Shown one piece after another: positions 11,036-21,586 of a DNA stretch of 64,000 nucleotides. The DNA lies in NCBI GenBank assembly GCA_947683625.1, contig CANTUR010000453.1, forward strand, positions 496,001 through 560,000. Reading direction: 5' to 3'. Within the stretch, counting starts at the first letter, position 1; each line of letters begins with the position of its first letter. Under the pieces are notes generated by a model. That model saw only the letters and a list, made by a program, of their open reading frames with translations, was not told where the DNA came from and did no database searches. The position numbers and the translations under genes were made by a program. The stretch comes from Mallotus nudiflorus (lineage: Eukaryota > Streptophyta > Magnoliopsida > Malpighiales > Euphorbiaceae).

Positions 11036-12102
11036 AAAAGAGTCCTAGAGGGGTGTGAATAGGACTATCGAATAAAAATAAGAAATTAAAATATTTGAAA
11101 AAGAATTAAAAAAAATTAAGAAGGAAGAATGAAGAACATAATGATTTAAGGAGTTTAGATTCAACAATAATCCTACGTCTCCACTTAACTTATCCCTAAG
11201 TGAGGACTTTCAATAACCTATAATCTTATTCACAAGATTGAGATTACATAAGAGTTTTATGGCTCACTCTTACAACCTTACAACTTAAGTTTTCAAGGCT
11301 TACTTAAAAACCAATTTACAAGCATTTTCAAGGCTCACACTAAAATTGAATTCCCAAGTGTTTTAATGGCTAAACACTTAAACTAATTCCTTTATAATAG
11401 AATCTCACTTTTTATTTTCTTAACCCTAAAAAATAAAAGAATAAAAATTTCTATTCTAACACTTATCAACTATCATAAGAGTATACAACAATAAAATGAA
11501 TTTTAAAAGAGTTTAGAGAACTTAATTCAATGCTTGAAAATATAGAATGAATATACAAGTTTCTTAACCCCAAAATAATCTTCAGAGGTCATATTTATAC
11601 TTAAGCAATCTAATTATCGTTGTTGGAAGTAATAATTCTGTTCCAAAAAAAATAAAGTCCATTTGAATGAAATTTAAACTTCGAGTTGCATTTTGTCAGG
11701 TCCCAGTTAGGATATTATCTGTCTTGGTCGGGACTAGCATTGAATAACTGTTACGAGCCATTGCATTTGAAAAATTGCTCTGATCCCGATTGGGACGTTG
11801 GATCAAGATGGGTTCTATCATTTTTAAGAAATTAATCTCCTTTGCTCTCGATCGGGACTTAATTGGTCCTGATAGAGACTATGACAAAACTTGCACTTTT
11901 TTATGCAATCTAGTCCCTATGATGAGTCTCGTCGAGATAGTACTTGTGATGACTTTTTAGAATGATTTTTCTTTGATAGGTCATTATTATTTTGACTTCC
12001 AAATTACTCCTAACTTATACACACTTAAAACAAATATATTAGTTACTTAAAATTAAGTTTGTTAAAATCAAAATCAAGATTGATAACTTGCTAAGGTCAG
12101 CA
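11036..12102 (-). repeat. 5' LTR of Copia element 1
   Basis: About 1.07 kb between the primer binding site and a CA end at 12102. Its outer 690 bases match 1-690. It carries the same GATC-centred near-palindromes. The inner boundary is uncertain by a few bases. Confidence 0.85.
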
Positions 12103-13524
12103 CAAAGACACCTCTTCAGCAGGAGTAGGAATAATATTTTTCAATTTCAACTACAAAAATAATAAATATTAAAATAAGTAAACAAAAAGAACAAGAAACA
12201 ACAAAAATTGAAAAAATGAGAAAAAAAACAATTACCTGAGAAGAAGATAAATTCATAATCTCTAAATTCATCTTCTAGAAATTTAGAACAATATAATCAC
12301 ACCAATTGAATAGACAAGGAATTCTAGAACCCTTATTAATAGAAAACACACCATCACATTAACTGCAACATTCATAAAACCATAGTTGTAAAGCCAATGG
12401 AAAGCTAAAAAGATGGTAAAAATAATAACTGTCACTTTTCTTTTTAGCCCTCAGAAGCCTTCCTTTTAAAGAATCTAAAGTAAAACTAAAAAGCTCTTTT
12501 CCCCAAGAATATTGATTATACAAATCAACATTAACAATATTCAAATAATCTTTATTAATAAACTTGTGCTTAGGAGAAGAAAACAAAAACAAACTAACAA
12601 AATAAAGAACAATCAACTTGGATAGCATCCTCATCACAATTTGCCTTTTGAGAAAGAAAACAATCTTCAATATTATTCTTCTTCACTTTTGAAGAATCAT
12701 CAAAATAATTATCAACCAAAGTGTTCTTCACAGATTTTCCAATATTTTTTCTCTTAAAATCACCAGAACATTTTAGGCCCAGTAACAAGAGCAATCACCA
12801 ATAGAAAACTTCAAAAGACAGCTAGAAGCAGTAGACCTAAATTGACTAACTTCCCTTAAAAGTAAACAATGAACAAATTGAGCCTGGAACTTCACATCCT
12901 TCATATTTAAAAAATACCTAAAACAAGTTTTTCTAAACAAATTTAATTGATTTTTATTCAATTTCTCATTCAGTTTTGAAATAAAATTTTTATTCATACT
13001 ACTAGAAACCCTATTGTTAAAACGGTCTTCTGTTTTAATGAAATACTCTCATTCCTAAAATAAAAAAAATTACATTAAAAACATCAAATTAAAAACTCAA
13101 AAAAAGCAACAAACCTAAAACAACATATATAGCAACAAGAAGCAACAACAAAAAATATCTTAATAAGAAAAATAACAGTTTCAAAAAAAAATCTAAAATA
13201 AAACAAATAAACATACCTTAAAATAATCTTTAGATTTTGTAGGAGATCTTTCGCTAAATGACAACTTCTTCTTTTTAGAAACACTATCATTCTTCTTAAA
13301 AACACTATCATTTTTCTTAAAAACACTATCATTCTTCTTAAAAACACTATCATTTTTCATAAAAACACTATCATTCTTCCTCTTCTTAGAAAAACATTAT
13401 CATTATTCTTATTGATAGATGAAGGAGAATCCATATCCTTCTTCTTTCCTGACAAAGGAGAAGCACTAAAAGTTGTCTTCAAACCAAATTTTGCAACACC
13501 ACTACTTAAACGAGGAGACATCAT
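12103..13524 (-). pseudogene. DUF1985-domain gene (Ulp-like/Kaonashi-type), broken
   Basis: Minus strand, apparently multi-exon. Exon A starts at 13524 (MMSPRLSSG), contains about five NDSVFKK-type heptad repeats and ends near 13217 at AAG|GTATGT. Exon B follows an acceptor near 13052 and reads KLNEKLNKNQLNLFRKTCF, NMKDVKFQAQFVHCLLLREV, GLKCSGDFKRK, then DEDAI and KLIVLYFVSLFLF, then YNQYSWGKELFSFTLDSLK and LALQLWFYE. This order matches the DUF1985 domain of plant proteins often linked to Ulp1 proteases and carried by MULEs (family knowledge). At least three frameshifts are seen (near 13375, 12785, 12620). A further exon begins near 12156, and Copia element 1 interrupts it at 12102. No Ulp1 catalytic part is visible. 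Confidence 0.75.
13279..13382 (-). repeat. 21-base tandem repeats in the DUF1985 pseudogene
   Basis: About five imperfect units of AAAAACACTATCATTCTTCTT. On the minus strand they encode NDSVFKK heptads inside exon A. Confidence 0.85.
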
Positions 13525-14251
13525 TCTGGAAACAATATTATTACTATATTTTTCTCATAACTACTAACTTAAACTCTAATGAAAAATAAGAAAAAAAAAT
13601 GACATGATGAAGAAGGAGAAGAAACTGTAAATTTTAAATCCTTAGGAAATTAAAGAAAAAACCAACAGAAAGTTAAAACAAAAAAGAAAAAACCAATGAG
13701 AAACCGTTGAAAGAGAGAAAGTCTATAAATGAAAAACAGAAAGACAAAAGCCTAAAAAAGAAAACGGAATAACCAATTTTTAAAAAAAAGAAATGAGTCA
13801 GACCATAAAAGAAAGTCCCATGGTCAAATGGGCTATTTTATGAAATTTTCTCTTGATTAAAAAGATTAATTACAAGAATGTACTAGGTGAATGCTTCTAT
13901 TTCACATTTGTTTTTGTAGTTTTCACTTTTATCTTACTTTTGAAAATTTGTGGTTAACTTCAGCATTTTCTGTCTTTTCTTTTTTTCTGTATTTTTTTTA
14001 CCTATTAAATATTTTGAAGTCATGTTTAATTTAAGTTTATTGTATATATTTATTTGATTTGCATATTTTAAATAATTTATTTTTATATTTAAAATAATAA
14101 TTTTTTTTTAAATTTTGAAACTTGCTATTATTTAGAATATAAAAATTAAACTAATTAAACTAAAAATTACCCATAGTCTTCAATAATTATTTAGAATTTA
14201 GAAATTAAAACTAATTAAAGTAAAAATTACCCATAATATTTAATAAATATT
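13525..14251. other. AT-rich flank, no gene
   Basis: The upstream flank of the DUF1985 pseudogene. A roughly 60-base duplication including TAAAAATTACCCATA occurs near 14130-14175 and 14190-14240. Nothing else was recognised. Confidence 0.5.
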
Positions 14252-14735
14252 TTTTCAATAAAAATAACAAAAAATTATGAAATATATCAAATAAATTATT
14301 ATTTTTATTATTGATACTAATAAATGTAAAAATTATATTTATGATCTTAATATTATTATTAAAACTGAAAAAAGAACAAACATCAACAAATATCAACAAT
14401 TGCAATTTGTTATTTGCTTTTAGTTGATATTTGTTGTTTTCAATTGTTTTTGTTTGTTTATATTTGTTTGTTAAAAATAAAAAAATAACAACAAAACAAT
14501 AAAAATTATGAAATATGTCAAAAATTTTTTATTTTTATAATTAATACTAATAAAACTAAAAATTTTAATATAGCCTTAATTTATTATTAATAATGAAAAA
14601 ATAATTTAAAAATAATAAAAAATCAACAACTGTAAAATTTTGTTGATTTTTATTATTTTGTTATTTCCGTTGTTGTTTTTAATTGTTATTTTGTTGTTTT
14701 GATTTTTTATTTTTTTGATTTTTTTTTTGTTGATA
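14252..14735. repeat. Two tandem copies of a ~231-base AT-rich unit with hairpins
   Basis: AAATTATGAAATATATCAAA near 14272 recurs as AAATTATGAAATATGTCAAA 231 bases later. Each unit then has a matching order of blocks and an inverted repeat: CAACAAATATCAAC with GTTGATATTTGTTG in unit 1, and AAAAATCAACA with TGTTGATTTTT in unit 2. The copies are clearly diverged. Confidence 0.65.
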
Positions 14736-14984
14736 TCACAAATACATCACAAGAATTGTAAACTTTTACATATTATTAATTAAATAAGTATCAAATAATT
14801 TTTTTTAAAATAAAAATTTGTTAGGCATTTTAATAAACAAATTAAAGTAAAAAAATAAAATAAAATCCTTATTCTTTAAGAATATAAAATGGGAAAATTT
14901 TGTTTATTTATTGTTGTTGCAACATTTGAAGTTATTTATTACTTGGTTTAACAACAATTGAAGATGGTTTAGTTTATAATTATT

Positions 14985-15469
14985 CATTTAAAAAAAATTA
15001 AGAAAAAAAATATTGACAAAAAGAAGAAGAAGAGAAGAAGAAGAAGAAGAAGAAAACATTGAGAATAAAATAAAAATAATAAAAAAATATTGAGCAAAAA
15101 AAATTGAGAAAAAAAAAAACAATGAAGATTGTAGAAAAAAACGTTGAGAAAAAAAGAAGATAAAGATATTACCATAAAGATTGAAAATTTTTTAGCAAAA
15201 ATAAACATTGACAAAAAAAAAAAAAGGAAGATAGTAGAAAAAATTTTAGAAAAAATTGTTGAGTAAAAAAATATAAAAAAAATAGATGAAGACGATATAA
15301 ATAAAAAAAAATGCTAAAAAAAACAAGTAAAATGTTGAGAAAAAAAAAATATAAAGCAAAAAGGAAAAAAAAACTTGGAAAAAAAATCAGTAAAAAGGAA
15401 AACGTTAGAAAAAAATAGAAAAAAGAAAAAAAAATGCTGAAAAAAATAACTCTAAAAATAAGGGTGGTA
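14985..15469. repeat. Purine-rich (A/G) imperfect repeat tract
   Basis: About 480 bases that are almost all purines on the plus strand. It includes a GAA-type microsatellite at 15023-15056 and repeated variants of AAAAAAACGTTGAG. The long open frames on the other strand are just Phe/Leu/Ser-rich readings of this tract. Confidence 0.8.
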
Positions 15470-15477
15470 AGGGGAGT

Positions 15478-16931
15478 TAAGGCTGAGCATAAGACAGAAA
15501 AAATATTAAATTGGACCAAAATTTCAAACCGAAAGACATTAAAATCGTACAAGATCGAATAATTTTAATTTTGAATCGAACTGAACCCGATTTTATAAAT
15601 AATTTGGTATGGTACTGGATATTTATAAAAAAAATGAACTGAAAACCAAATATAATACCAAATATTAATTTAATAAATAATATATAGATATTAATACATA
15701 ATATTACTTAAATTTATACTTTTAATTATATTGTCAAGTAATATATATATGTATAATAAAATACAATAAAAATTAATATGTTTTGTGATTATAATATAAT
15801 AAATAAATTGTTAACAAAATATTTTTATTAACTTTATTATTGTTAATATTATTATAATTGTTACTTACTGGTACTACTACTGTATTACTATTATTATTAT
15901 TCAATTAACAAGTAAAATATGAAATGTCTATTATATTATAATTTCAACTTAAAATATAAATATAAAAAAATTACATTGCATAGTTTCAAATAATTCAATT
16001 AACAATAAAAAATGTGCAATGTCCATTTCAACACTCTTTAAACTTAAAATATAAGAAATAAGAAAATTATTATTATTATCAATAACAAGTGAAAATGTGG
16101 AATGCCCATTATATTTCAATTAAAACTAAACATATGAAAATAAGAAATTACCATTGTATGATTTCAAATTTTATAATTTTTAATCAAAATATGTTGTTTT
16201 TATCATATTTGATAACTTATTAATTATTATTGTTATCAAGTAATATTATCTTATACTTAAAAAATAATATTATCTTATTGATATTATTTAAAATTAATGA
16301 GCTAAATAATATTATTATAATTATTATTTTACTATATAATAATACATAAACATATATTATAGATAACCAAAACGACTTAGTTTTGCCTAAAACTATGTCA
16401 TTTTAATTATAATAAGTAGTTATCTTACAAACAAAAATAAGAGAAGATAAGTCATTTTTATTAATTAAAATATATTGCTATTATTATATTTTATAACTTA
16501 TTAATTATTATTATTATTATTATTAAGTAATTTAATCTTATTGATATTATTTAAAAGTAATGAGGTAAATAATAATATTGGAATTATTATTATTATTGTT
16601 TGTGTATATACATATAATAACCAAAATAACATATTTTTACCTAAAACTATATCATTTTTATTGGTGGATAATAAATATAATTTTAATTAATAATATAATA
16701 TCTATTACATAAATTTCAGAATTTTCATTTTGTATTGTACCATACTAATCCGTTCTGATAGAATATAATCCCCATCCCGTACCGAATCATACAAAAAAAA
16801 TGAAATGATACCGATATAAATACTTTTAAATTAGATGCTAATACTGAAATTTTTATTTTATAATTCTCAAAATATGGTACGGTTCCAAAAATTTTGAATT
16901 TCAAGATTTTTCTTATCCATGCTCACCTATA
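15478..16931. mobile_element. hAT-like non-autonomous element (copy 1)
   Basis: The ends read TAAGGCTGAGCATAAG and, inverted, TATAGGTGAGCATGGATAAG. The 8 bases on each side, AGGGGAGT (15470-15477) and AGGGAAGT (16932-16939), match at 7 of 8 positions. An 8-base duplication with TAGGG-like ends is typical of hAT elements. The inside is AT-rich with no transposase ORF. A relative with the same end sequences lies at 50630-55433. Confidence 0.75.
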
Positions 16932-16939
16932 AGGGAAGT

Positions 16940-18180
16940 AGTTTAGATTTGAAAAAAAAATTAGTTTAAAAATTTTTTTGGTAAACGACATTTTAATTTT
17001 TTTTGTTTTTTATTATATTTATGTAAAGAACTCTTATTAAAATTATTAAAATATGTAAAATTTAAAATTTTTTTCAATAAAAGTTAAAATGAAATGCTAA
17101 AATTATTAAAACTCGTAAAATTTACGATTATTTTTTTAATTAGACACTTTATTATTTAGTCAACCATGCTCGCCCCCAGGCAACTTTCTTTTTTTACTTT
17201 CTTATTTTTTCTATTTTTATTTTTGTTTAACTTTCTTCATTCTAAAGTACGAATTTTTAACTCCATTTTTTCTTTTTATTAAATTTTTATTTCTAACGTA
17301 TTAATACTTTTTATGAACTTTTAAATTTATATATATATTTTTATCTTTTTATAAAATTTATTTAAATATTTTATGAAAATTTATTGTTAATATTTTTGCG
17401 GTTCAATTCAAAAAAGTTTTAAAAAACTCAGTATTTATAGCTTATTTAACTAATTAATTAATATATAATTTATATATATATTTAGTCGATTGGTTAATTA
17501 TGGTTTTTTAAAATTAGAAATCTATAATAAAGAAGTTTTAAAAATTCAATTAAAATTAAATTTATCAATTTAGTTAATTTTTTTCAGATTGATTTTTTTT
17601 TTGGTCGGCAAATTAATTTTTCAGTTTTATATGATCACTTTTGGAGTTGCTAGATTTTTTAAACTATGTTACCAAATAATTATTTGATTAAAAAAATCAA
17701 TAAAAAATTATTAAGAGTAATAGAGAAAAAAAATTAGGAAAACTTTTTTTTTTATTTTTCATTTGAAATATATTACAGTCGCCAGGAGTTTTTAAAACTA
17801 TGTTAATCACTGTTGCCAGAATTTGATATTGTTAACTCAAAATTAAATTTATATTTCCTGTTTAGAAGAAGAAACTAAATAGTTGCGAAAGATCATAATT
17901 TTTTTGGCCAAAAAAATTATAATATTCAAGGTCTCTCGAAATTTTAGACGAATTTATTATTATTATTACTATTATTTACATCACCAACAACAATTTATTA
18001 TAGTTATTTTTTTATTAATTAAGATTTTATTATATGCGCATCAGACTGCACAATAGAAACCGTTTTTCCCTTCAAATTGATTAGGCGAAAATCAAATTTG
18101 CAACTGAAGATGCTTGAGAAGTAGTTATCTCACTTGATTACTTATTGCTAACAGTTACAATTTTGTTCCCAAAAAACCAT
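16940..18180. other. AT-rich intergenic region, no gene
   Basis: No coding signal, repeat boundary or RNA gene recognised. It forms the distal upstream region of the LEA/TMEM205-like gene. Confidence 0.5.
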
Positions 18181-18207
18181 GGAGCTATGGAGCGGTTAAC
18201 AAGATCC

Positions 18208-18237
18208 TATAAATCAGACACGTAAAGCACCACGTGG
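18208..18237 (+). promoter_or_regulatory. Candidate TATA box and G-box/ABRE upstream of the LEA-type gene
   Basis: TATAAAT at 18208-18214 and CACGTGG (G-box, ABRE-like core) at 18231-18237, 144 bases before the ATG, with a further ACGT core at 18220-18223. bZIP binding to G-box/ABRE motifs drives many LEA genes under ABA and desiccation (established). The G-box lies downstream of this TATA, so either the TATA choice or the motif's role is uncertain. Confidence 0.4.
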
Positions 18238-18380
18238 TCATCCATCATCGTACCTATCTCCTGCGAAACTGCCACCATGCTACGTCCTCATCTTCCTCCT
18301 CCAACATAAACAAAACAACACAAAGCAAAAAAACTAACTCTACTGTAATAGCCACCCTCCATTGATAACACTCCCAAAAC

Positions 18381-20006
18381 ATGATTAATCTTTTCGCTCT
18401 TTGTCTTGTTTTCACTTCTTTATTGACCGCACAACTCTACTCTCCCAACCCCACACCAAAACAGCACAGCGGCAACCACCACAAAGAAGAAGATGTTATT
18501 GTTAAAGAAGGTCACCGGGTGATTGTTGTTGAAACTTATGATGAACATGGCCAACCTAACACCAAAGTTTCTATCTCCCCGCCCCAAGATCCTGTTTCCA
18601 CTACTGATACTGCATCTGGGTTTGTTGGAAAAACTAAAGAGAAGTTGAAACAAGCACGAAATGTTTTGCCAAATATAGGCCAGGGCATTTCTCCAGATTA
18701 TCACGACCAAGATCAACCGAGAACGGGCGGCAGTGGCGGCGAACGGCGTGGTCCTGGAGAGCTTATTTGTGATGCTTTTGGGAAATGTACGCATAAGATT
18801 GCTAGAGTTATCGGTAAAGCTAAAGACCAAGTTTCTGAAAAGGCACAAGAAGTAGTTGCTGAGGAGGAAGAGATGGCTCGTCAGGCTAAAGAAGCAGCAC
18901 AAGATGTGATTCATAGAGAGAAAAAGATGGCACATGAAGTTAAAGAGAAAGCTGAAGATGCATACGAGAAAGTGAAGGATATGGCATCCCAGAAAGCTTA
19001 TGAAACGAAAGAAGCAGTAGAAAATGCATATGAGAAGACTAAAGAATTTGCGGCACAGAAAGGTCATGATACTAAAGAGGCTGCAAAAGAATCATTAAGC
19101 AAAGATGCAGCAAAATCTGCGAAAGATAAAGGAAAAGCAATTGGGAAGGATGCAGCAGCAACTGTATCAGAGCAAGTTGAGAAAGCAAAAGAAAGCACAG
19201 ACAAAAGAACAAATAGCATTTGCAGGTTCTTTAACCACTCAATAAGCTATATGGGTTCGACAGAAGGGATTGATTATTTGATGGGTGTGATCAATTTGTT
19301 GGGTTTTGCCACAGCTTATGGTATGTGTGTGTGGGTTACTTTCATTTCGAGCCATGTTCTTGCTGTTGCTTTGACAAGGCCCCAGTTTGGAGTGGTGCAG
19401 AGCAAGATATATCCAATCTATTTCAGAGCTATGGCTTATTGTATTGGGGTGGCTCTTCTGGGGCATCTGGTTGCGCACAGGAAGTTGTTTTCCACTGGAA
19501 ATGCGGAGATGTTACAAGTTTATAATCTTCTCACATCGATTTTGGCGGTTTTAATCAATGCCCTCTATTTGGAGCCTTTGGCTACTAAGGTAAGTATCTT
19601 TGTTAATTCATCATCGGCTTTTTGTTGCCTTTATCGTATCAAAAATACAAAATGATATTGATGTTTATGGCGTATAATGTGTTAGGTGATGTTTGAGAAA
19701 CTAAAGATTGAAAAGGAAGAAGGCAGAGGAATAGAAAGCCTGGCTGCTGAAGCAAGCAGGCCAGAGCAACAACTACAGCAACAGCCACGCACAGACATCC
19801 CTGCAGCCACAGCCACAGATGGGGCTGCAGCTACAGCAGCAGTGCAAGAATCTCCAGGGAAACAGGAATTCAGGTCAAAAATGGTTAGAATGAACCAGAG
19901 ACTCAAGAGGCTGAACTCTTATTCATCCTTCTTGAACATACTGACCCTGGTGGCTCTCACTTGGCACTCGGTCTACCTAGGCCAGTGCCTCCATGGATCT
20001 TGCTAA
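18381..20006 (+). CDS. LEA-like protein with a TMEM205-like (DUF4149) membrane domain, 2 exons
   Basis: Exons 18381-19589 and 19686-20006 join in frame (donor AAG|GTAAGT, acceptor TTAG|GTG) to give 509 residues. Residues 1-18 form a hydrophobic signal peptide. Residues about 84-280 are a hydrophilic Lys/Glu/Ala-rich region with 11-mer-like LEA_4 repeats (for example KEKAEDAYEKVKDMA, ETKEAVENAYEKTKEFA), predicted amphipathic helix or coiled coil. Residues about 296-400 hold three membrane segments of TMEM205 type (LMGVINLLGFATAYGM, AYCIGVALLGHLVAHR, ILAVLINALYLEPL). The C-terminal exon has a Gln/Ala-rich linker and a last membrane segment (LNILTLVALTWHSVYLG). The layout matches Arabidopsis At1g72100/At1g22600-type 'LEA domain-containing' proteins, as I recall them. 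A role in seed or desiccation tolerance at the secretory/ER membrane is inference. Intron retention would end the protein at 19655. Confidence 0.93.
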
Positions 20007-21097
20007 AAGGGCAGATGAGGATCTGTTTTAGTGCTTTTTGGTGTAGTTCTGAAGGGGTCATCTCGATGTATGTATTGTGTTCGTAAAGTTGGGATGGGAT
20101 TAGGAGTAGACATCTTCAAGTAACGTTGGGTGTTGATTGTAATGTAGTTACTATAGGGCAGTGTTGTATACTAAAGAATCTAGTTTGCAGTGCAGTGGAT
20201 TTCAGGAATTGAATTTATGTTTCTCTTCTAATGACTAGAAACTTGATTATATAGACAGCAGCAGCACAATAGTATATCCTTTGGAAAAGTTCAAATGTCC
20301 CCATTAGTTTTGTTTTGTTTTTTTTTCAAGACATTTATGAGGTGTATGTATGTTAAATCTGTAGTTGTTGGATTGTGACTTGATGTTGTGCGGTCTAATA
20401 TATATGGGCAATGATGAATTCTTTTGAAACCAAAAACAGACTTGTCAGAGTGATGCTTGTCATAGGCTTGTCACCTGGAGATCATTGTTTCACCTTTTTA
20501 TCACTGTTAATTGTTATCATTAACAGAATCAAGTTATCCAAATAGGAATTGAATTCGGCTTCATTCAATTAAGTCATTGAAAAGTTTTGGAAGCATCAAC
20601 ATATTTAAGAGTAACTCTATTAAATGTTCATAATTATAATATAAGTAACAATAATATCTTGCTTATTTCAAAGGGTTGAGATATGTTTGAGTGTATAATT
20701 CAATTGAATGAAATTTTCCAAGTGAAAAGCAATAAATATTAAGAATTCTTAGTATTGAATACACGAATCAAATAACTATAATAGTAAAATCCAATTAAAT
20801 GGATAACTAATATATCTGCATCTTTTATCTTGATTGCCAATTTGAATCGTATTTCCAACAAAAGAATCAAAGTAAATTAAGCTAAACATGCATAAAAGGA
20901 AATGCTAGAGAAATTTTCATATGGAATACATTTGTTCAACTAAGAGAGAGGACATGCAATTTTTGACATTAAGGTGAACATATTATAGAACAATACTCAA
21001 ATAAGCATCTTCTCCCAAAACCCTGTGTTGAAAAAACATAAAAACAGTCACCTGGATCTTATTCTTGTAAAATGCCCCTTCTCTAATTTGCAAACTA
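20007..21097. other. 3' flank of LEA-type gene and convergent intergenic region
   Basis: The first few hundred bases are probably the 3' UTR. The rest is AT-rich with no coding signal. The LEA-type gene (+) and the MADS gene (-) converge here. Confidence 0.6.
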
Positions 21098-21586
21098 TTA
21101 CCCCCTAATCTTACTCTTTGCATAATCAATCCTGCTGGCAATGCATTTGATCTGTTCTGTCAACAAACAACTAATGTCGTTCATAGTCCTCCAAGAATGC
21201 AAATACTGTAAATTCTTACCTGCGATGCACTCTGCAAATATAAGATCTAATTCGACTCTTTGGATTTTCTTCCTTTGCTTCTCCAGTTTCTTGTTCAACT
21301 TGGATATATTCATTGTAAGATAAGATTCCTGGTCCATCATGTACTTGACTTGTTTTTGTGGAGGCAAATTCTTTAATTTTTCAAGAACAATGACTGCTCC
21401 TGAAGGAGAAGGCCAAATATCAGGAAAGGAACTATTACCACTAAAAATGATTGCGCATGCAACAATCCCACAAAGAGTAGTGAGTTCCTGCAGCTTCTTT
21501 AACAACCCAGCCCTCCTTTTTCGGAAGGTCATTCTTCTAACAGATAAATTGGCAATGAACTCACATTTCACCTTTCTCCTACCCAT
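21098..21586 (-). CDS. Type I (M-gamma) MADS-box transcription factor, AGL80-like
   Basis: Intronless, 162 residues from the ATG at 21586 (MGRRKVK). The frame is open for another 42 codons upstream, but MADS proteins start at MGR/MTR, so this start is chosen. Residues 1-60 are the DNA-binding and dimerising MADS domain: KVKCEFIANLSVRRMTFRKR, GLLKKLQELTTLCGI, ACAIIFS. The following PDIWPSPSGAVIVLEKLKNLP block and the helix KLNKKLEKQRKK are typical of the M-gamma clade (AGL80, PHERES). There is no K-box. Family members act in the female gametophyte and endosperm, usually as M-alpha/M-gamma heterodimers; that role here is inference. It is short compared with AGL80 (about 320 residues), lacking the variable C-terminus. 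It converges with the LEA-type gene. Confidence 0.87.
   Translation of the reverse strand: MGRRKVKCEFIANLSVRRMTFRKRRAGLLKKLQELTTLCGIVACAIIFSGNSSFPDIWPSPSGAVIVLEKLKNLPPQKQVKYMMDQESYLTMNISKLNKKLEKQRKKIQRVELDLIFAECIAGKNLQYLHSWRTMNDISCLLTEQIKCIASRIDYAKSKIRG

Larger units (their letters stand above)
1..12102 (-). mobile_element. Copia-type LTR retrotransposon, element 1 (decayed, nested)
   Basis: The order on the minus strand is LTR, Met-tRNA-type primer binding site, gag, protease, integrase, RT, RNase H, extra ORF, polypurine tract, LTR. Integrase before RT is the Copia order. Positions 1-690 match the right LTR (about 11410-12102), so the left LTR runs off the window. Every ORF carries stops or frameshifts, so the copy is non-autonomous. 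The size and the long 3' region after pol resemble the SIRE/Maximus lineage; the lineage call is inference. A 3.2-kb solo LTR sits between integrase and RT. Confidence 0.9.

Noticed and set aside
14984..15552. Phe/Leu-rich minus-strand ORFs resembling membrane proteins
   Set aside because: They are the reverse reading of the purine-rich tract and lack any family signature.
18420..19067. 215-codon minus-strand ORF opposite the LEA-type gene
   Set aside because: Antisense shadow of the Lys/Glu-rich coding strand; the sense frame has clear domains, a signal peptide and splice sites.
21217..21225. Splice-donor-like GCAG|GTAAG within the MADS ORF (minus strand)
   Set aside because: The reading continues in frame into a block matching the C-terminal helix of M-gamma proteins, so the gene is best treated as intronless.
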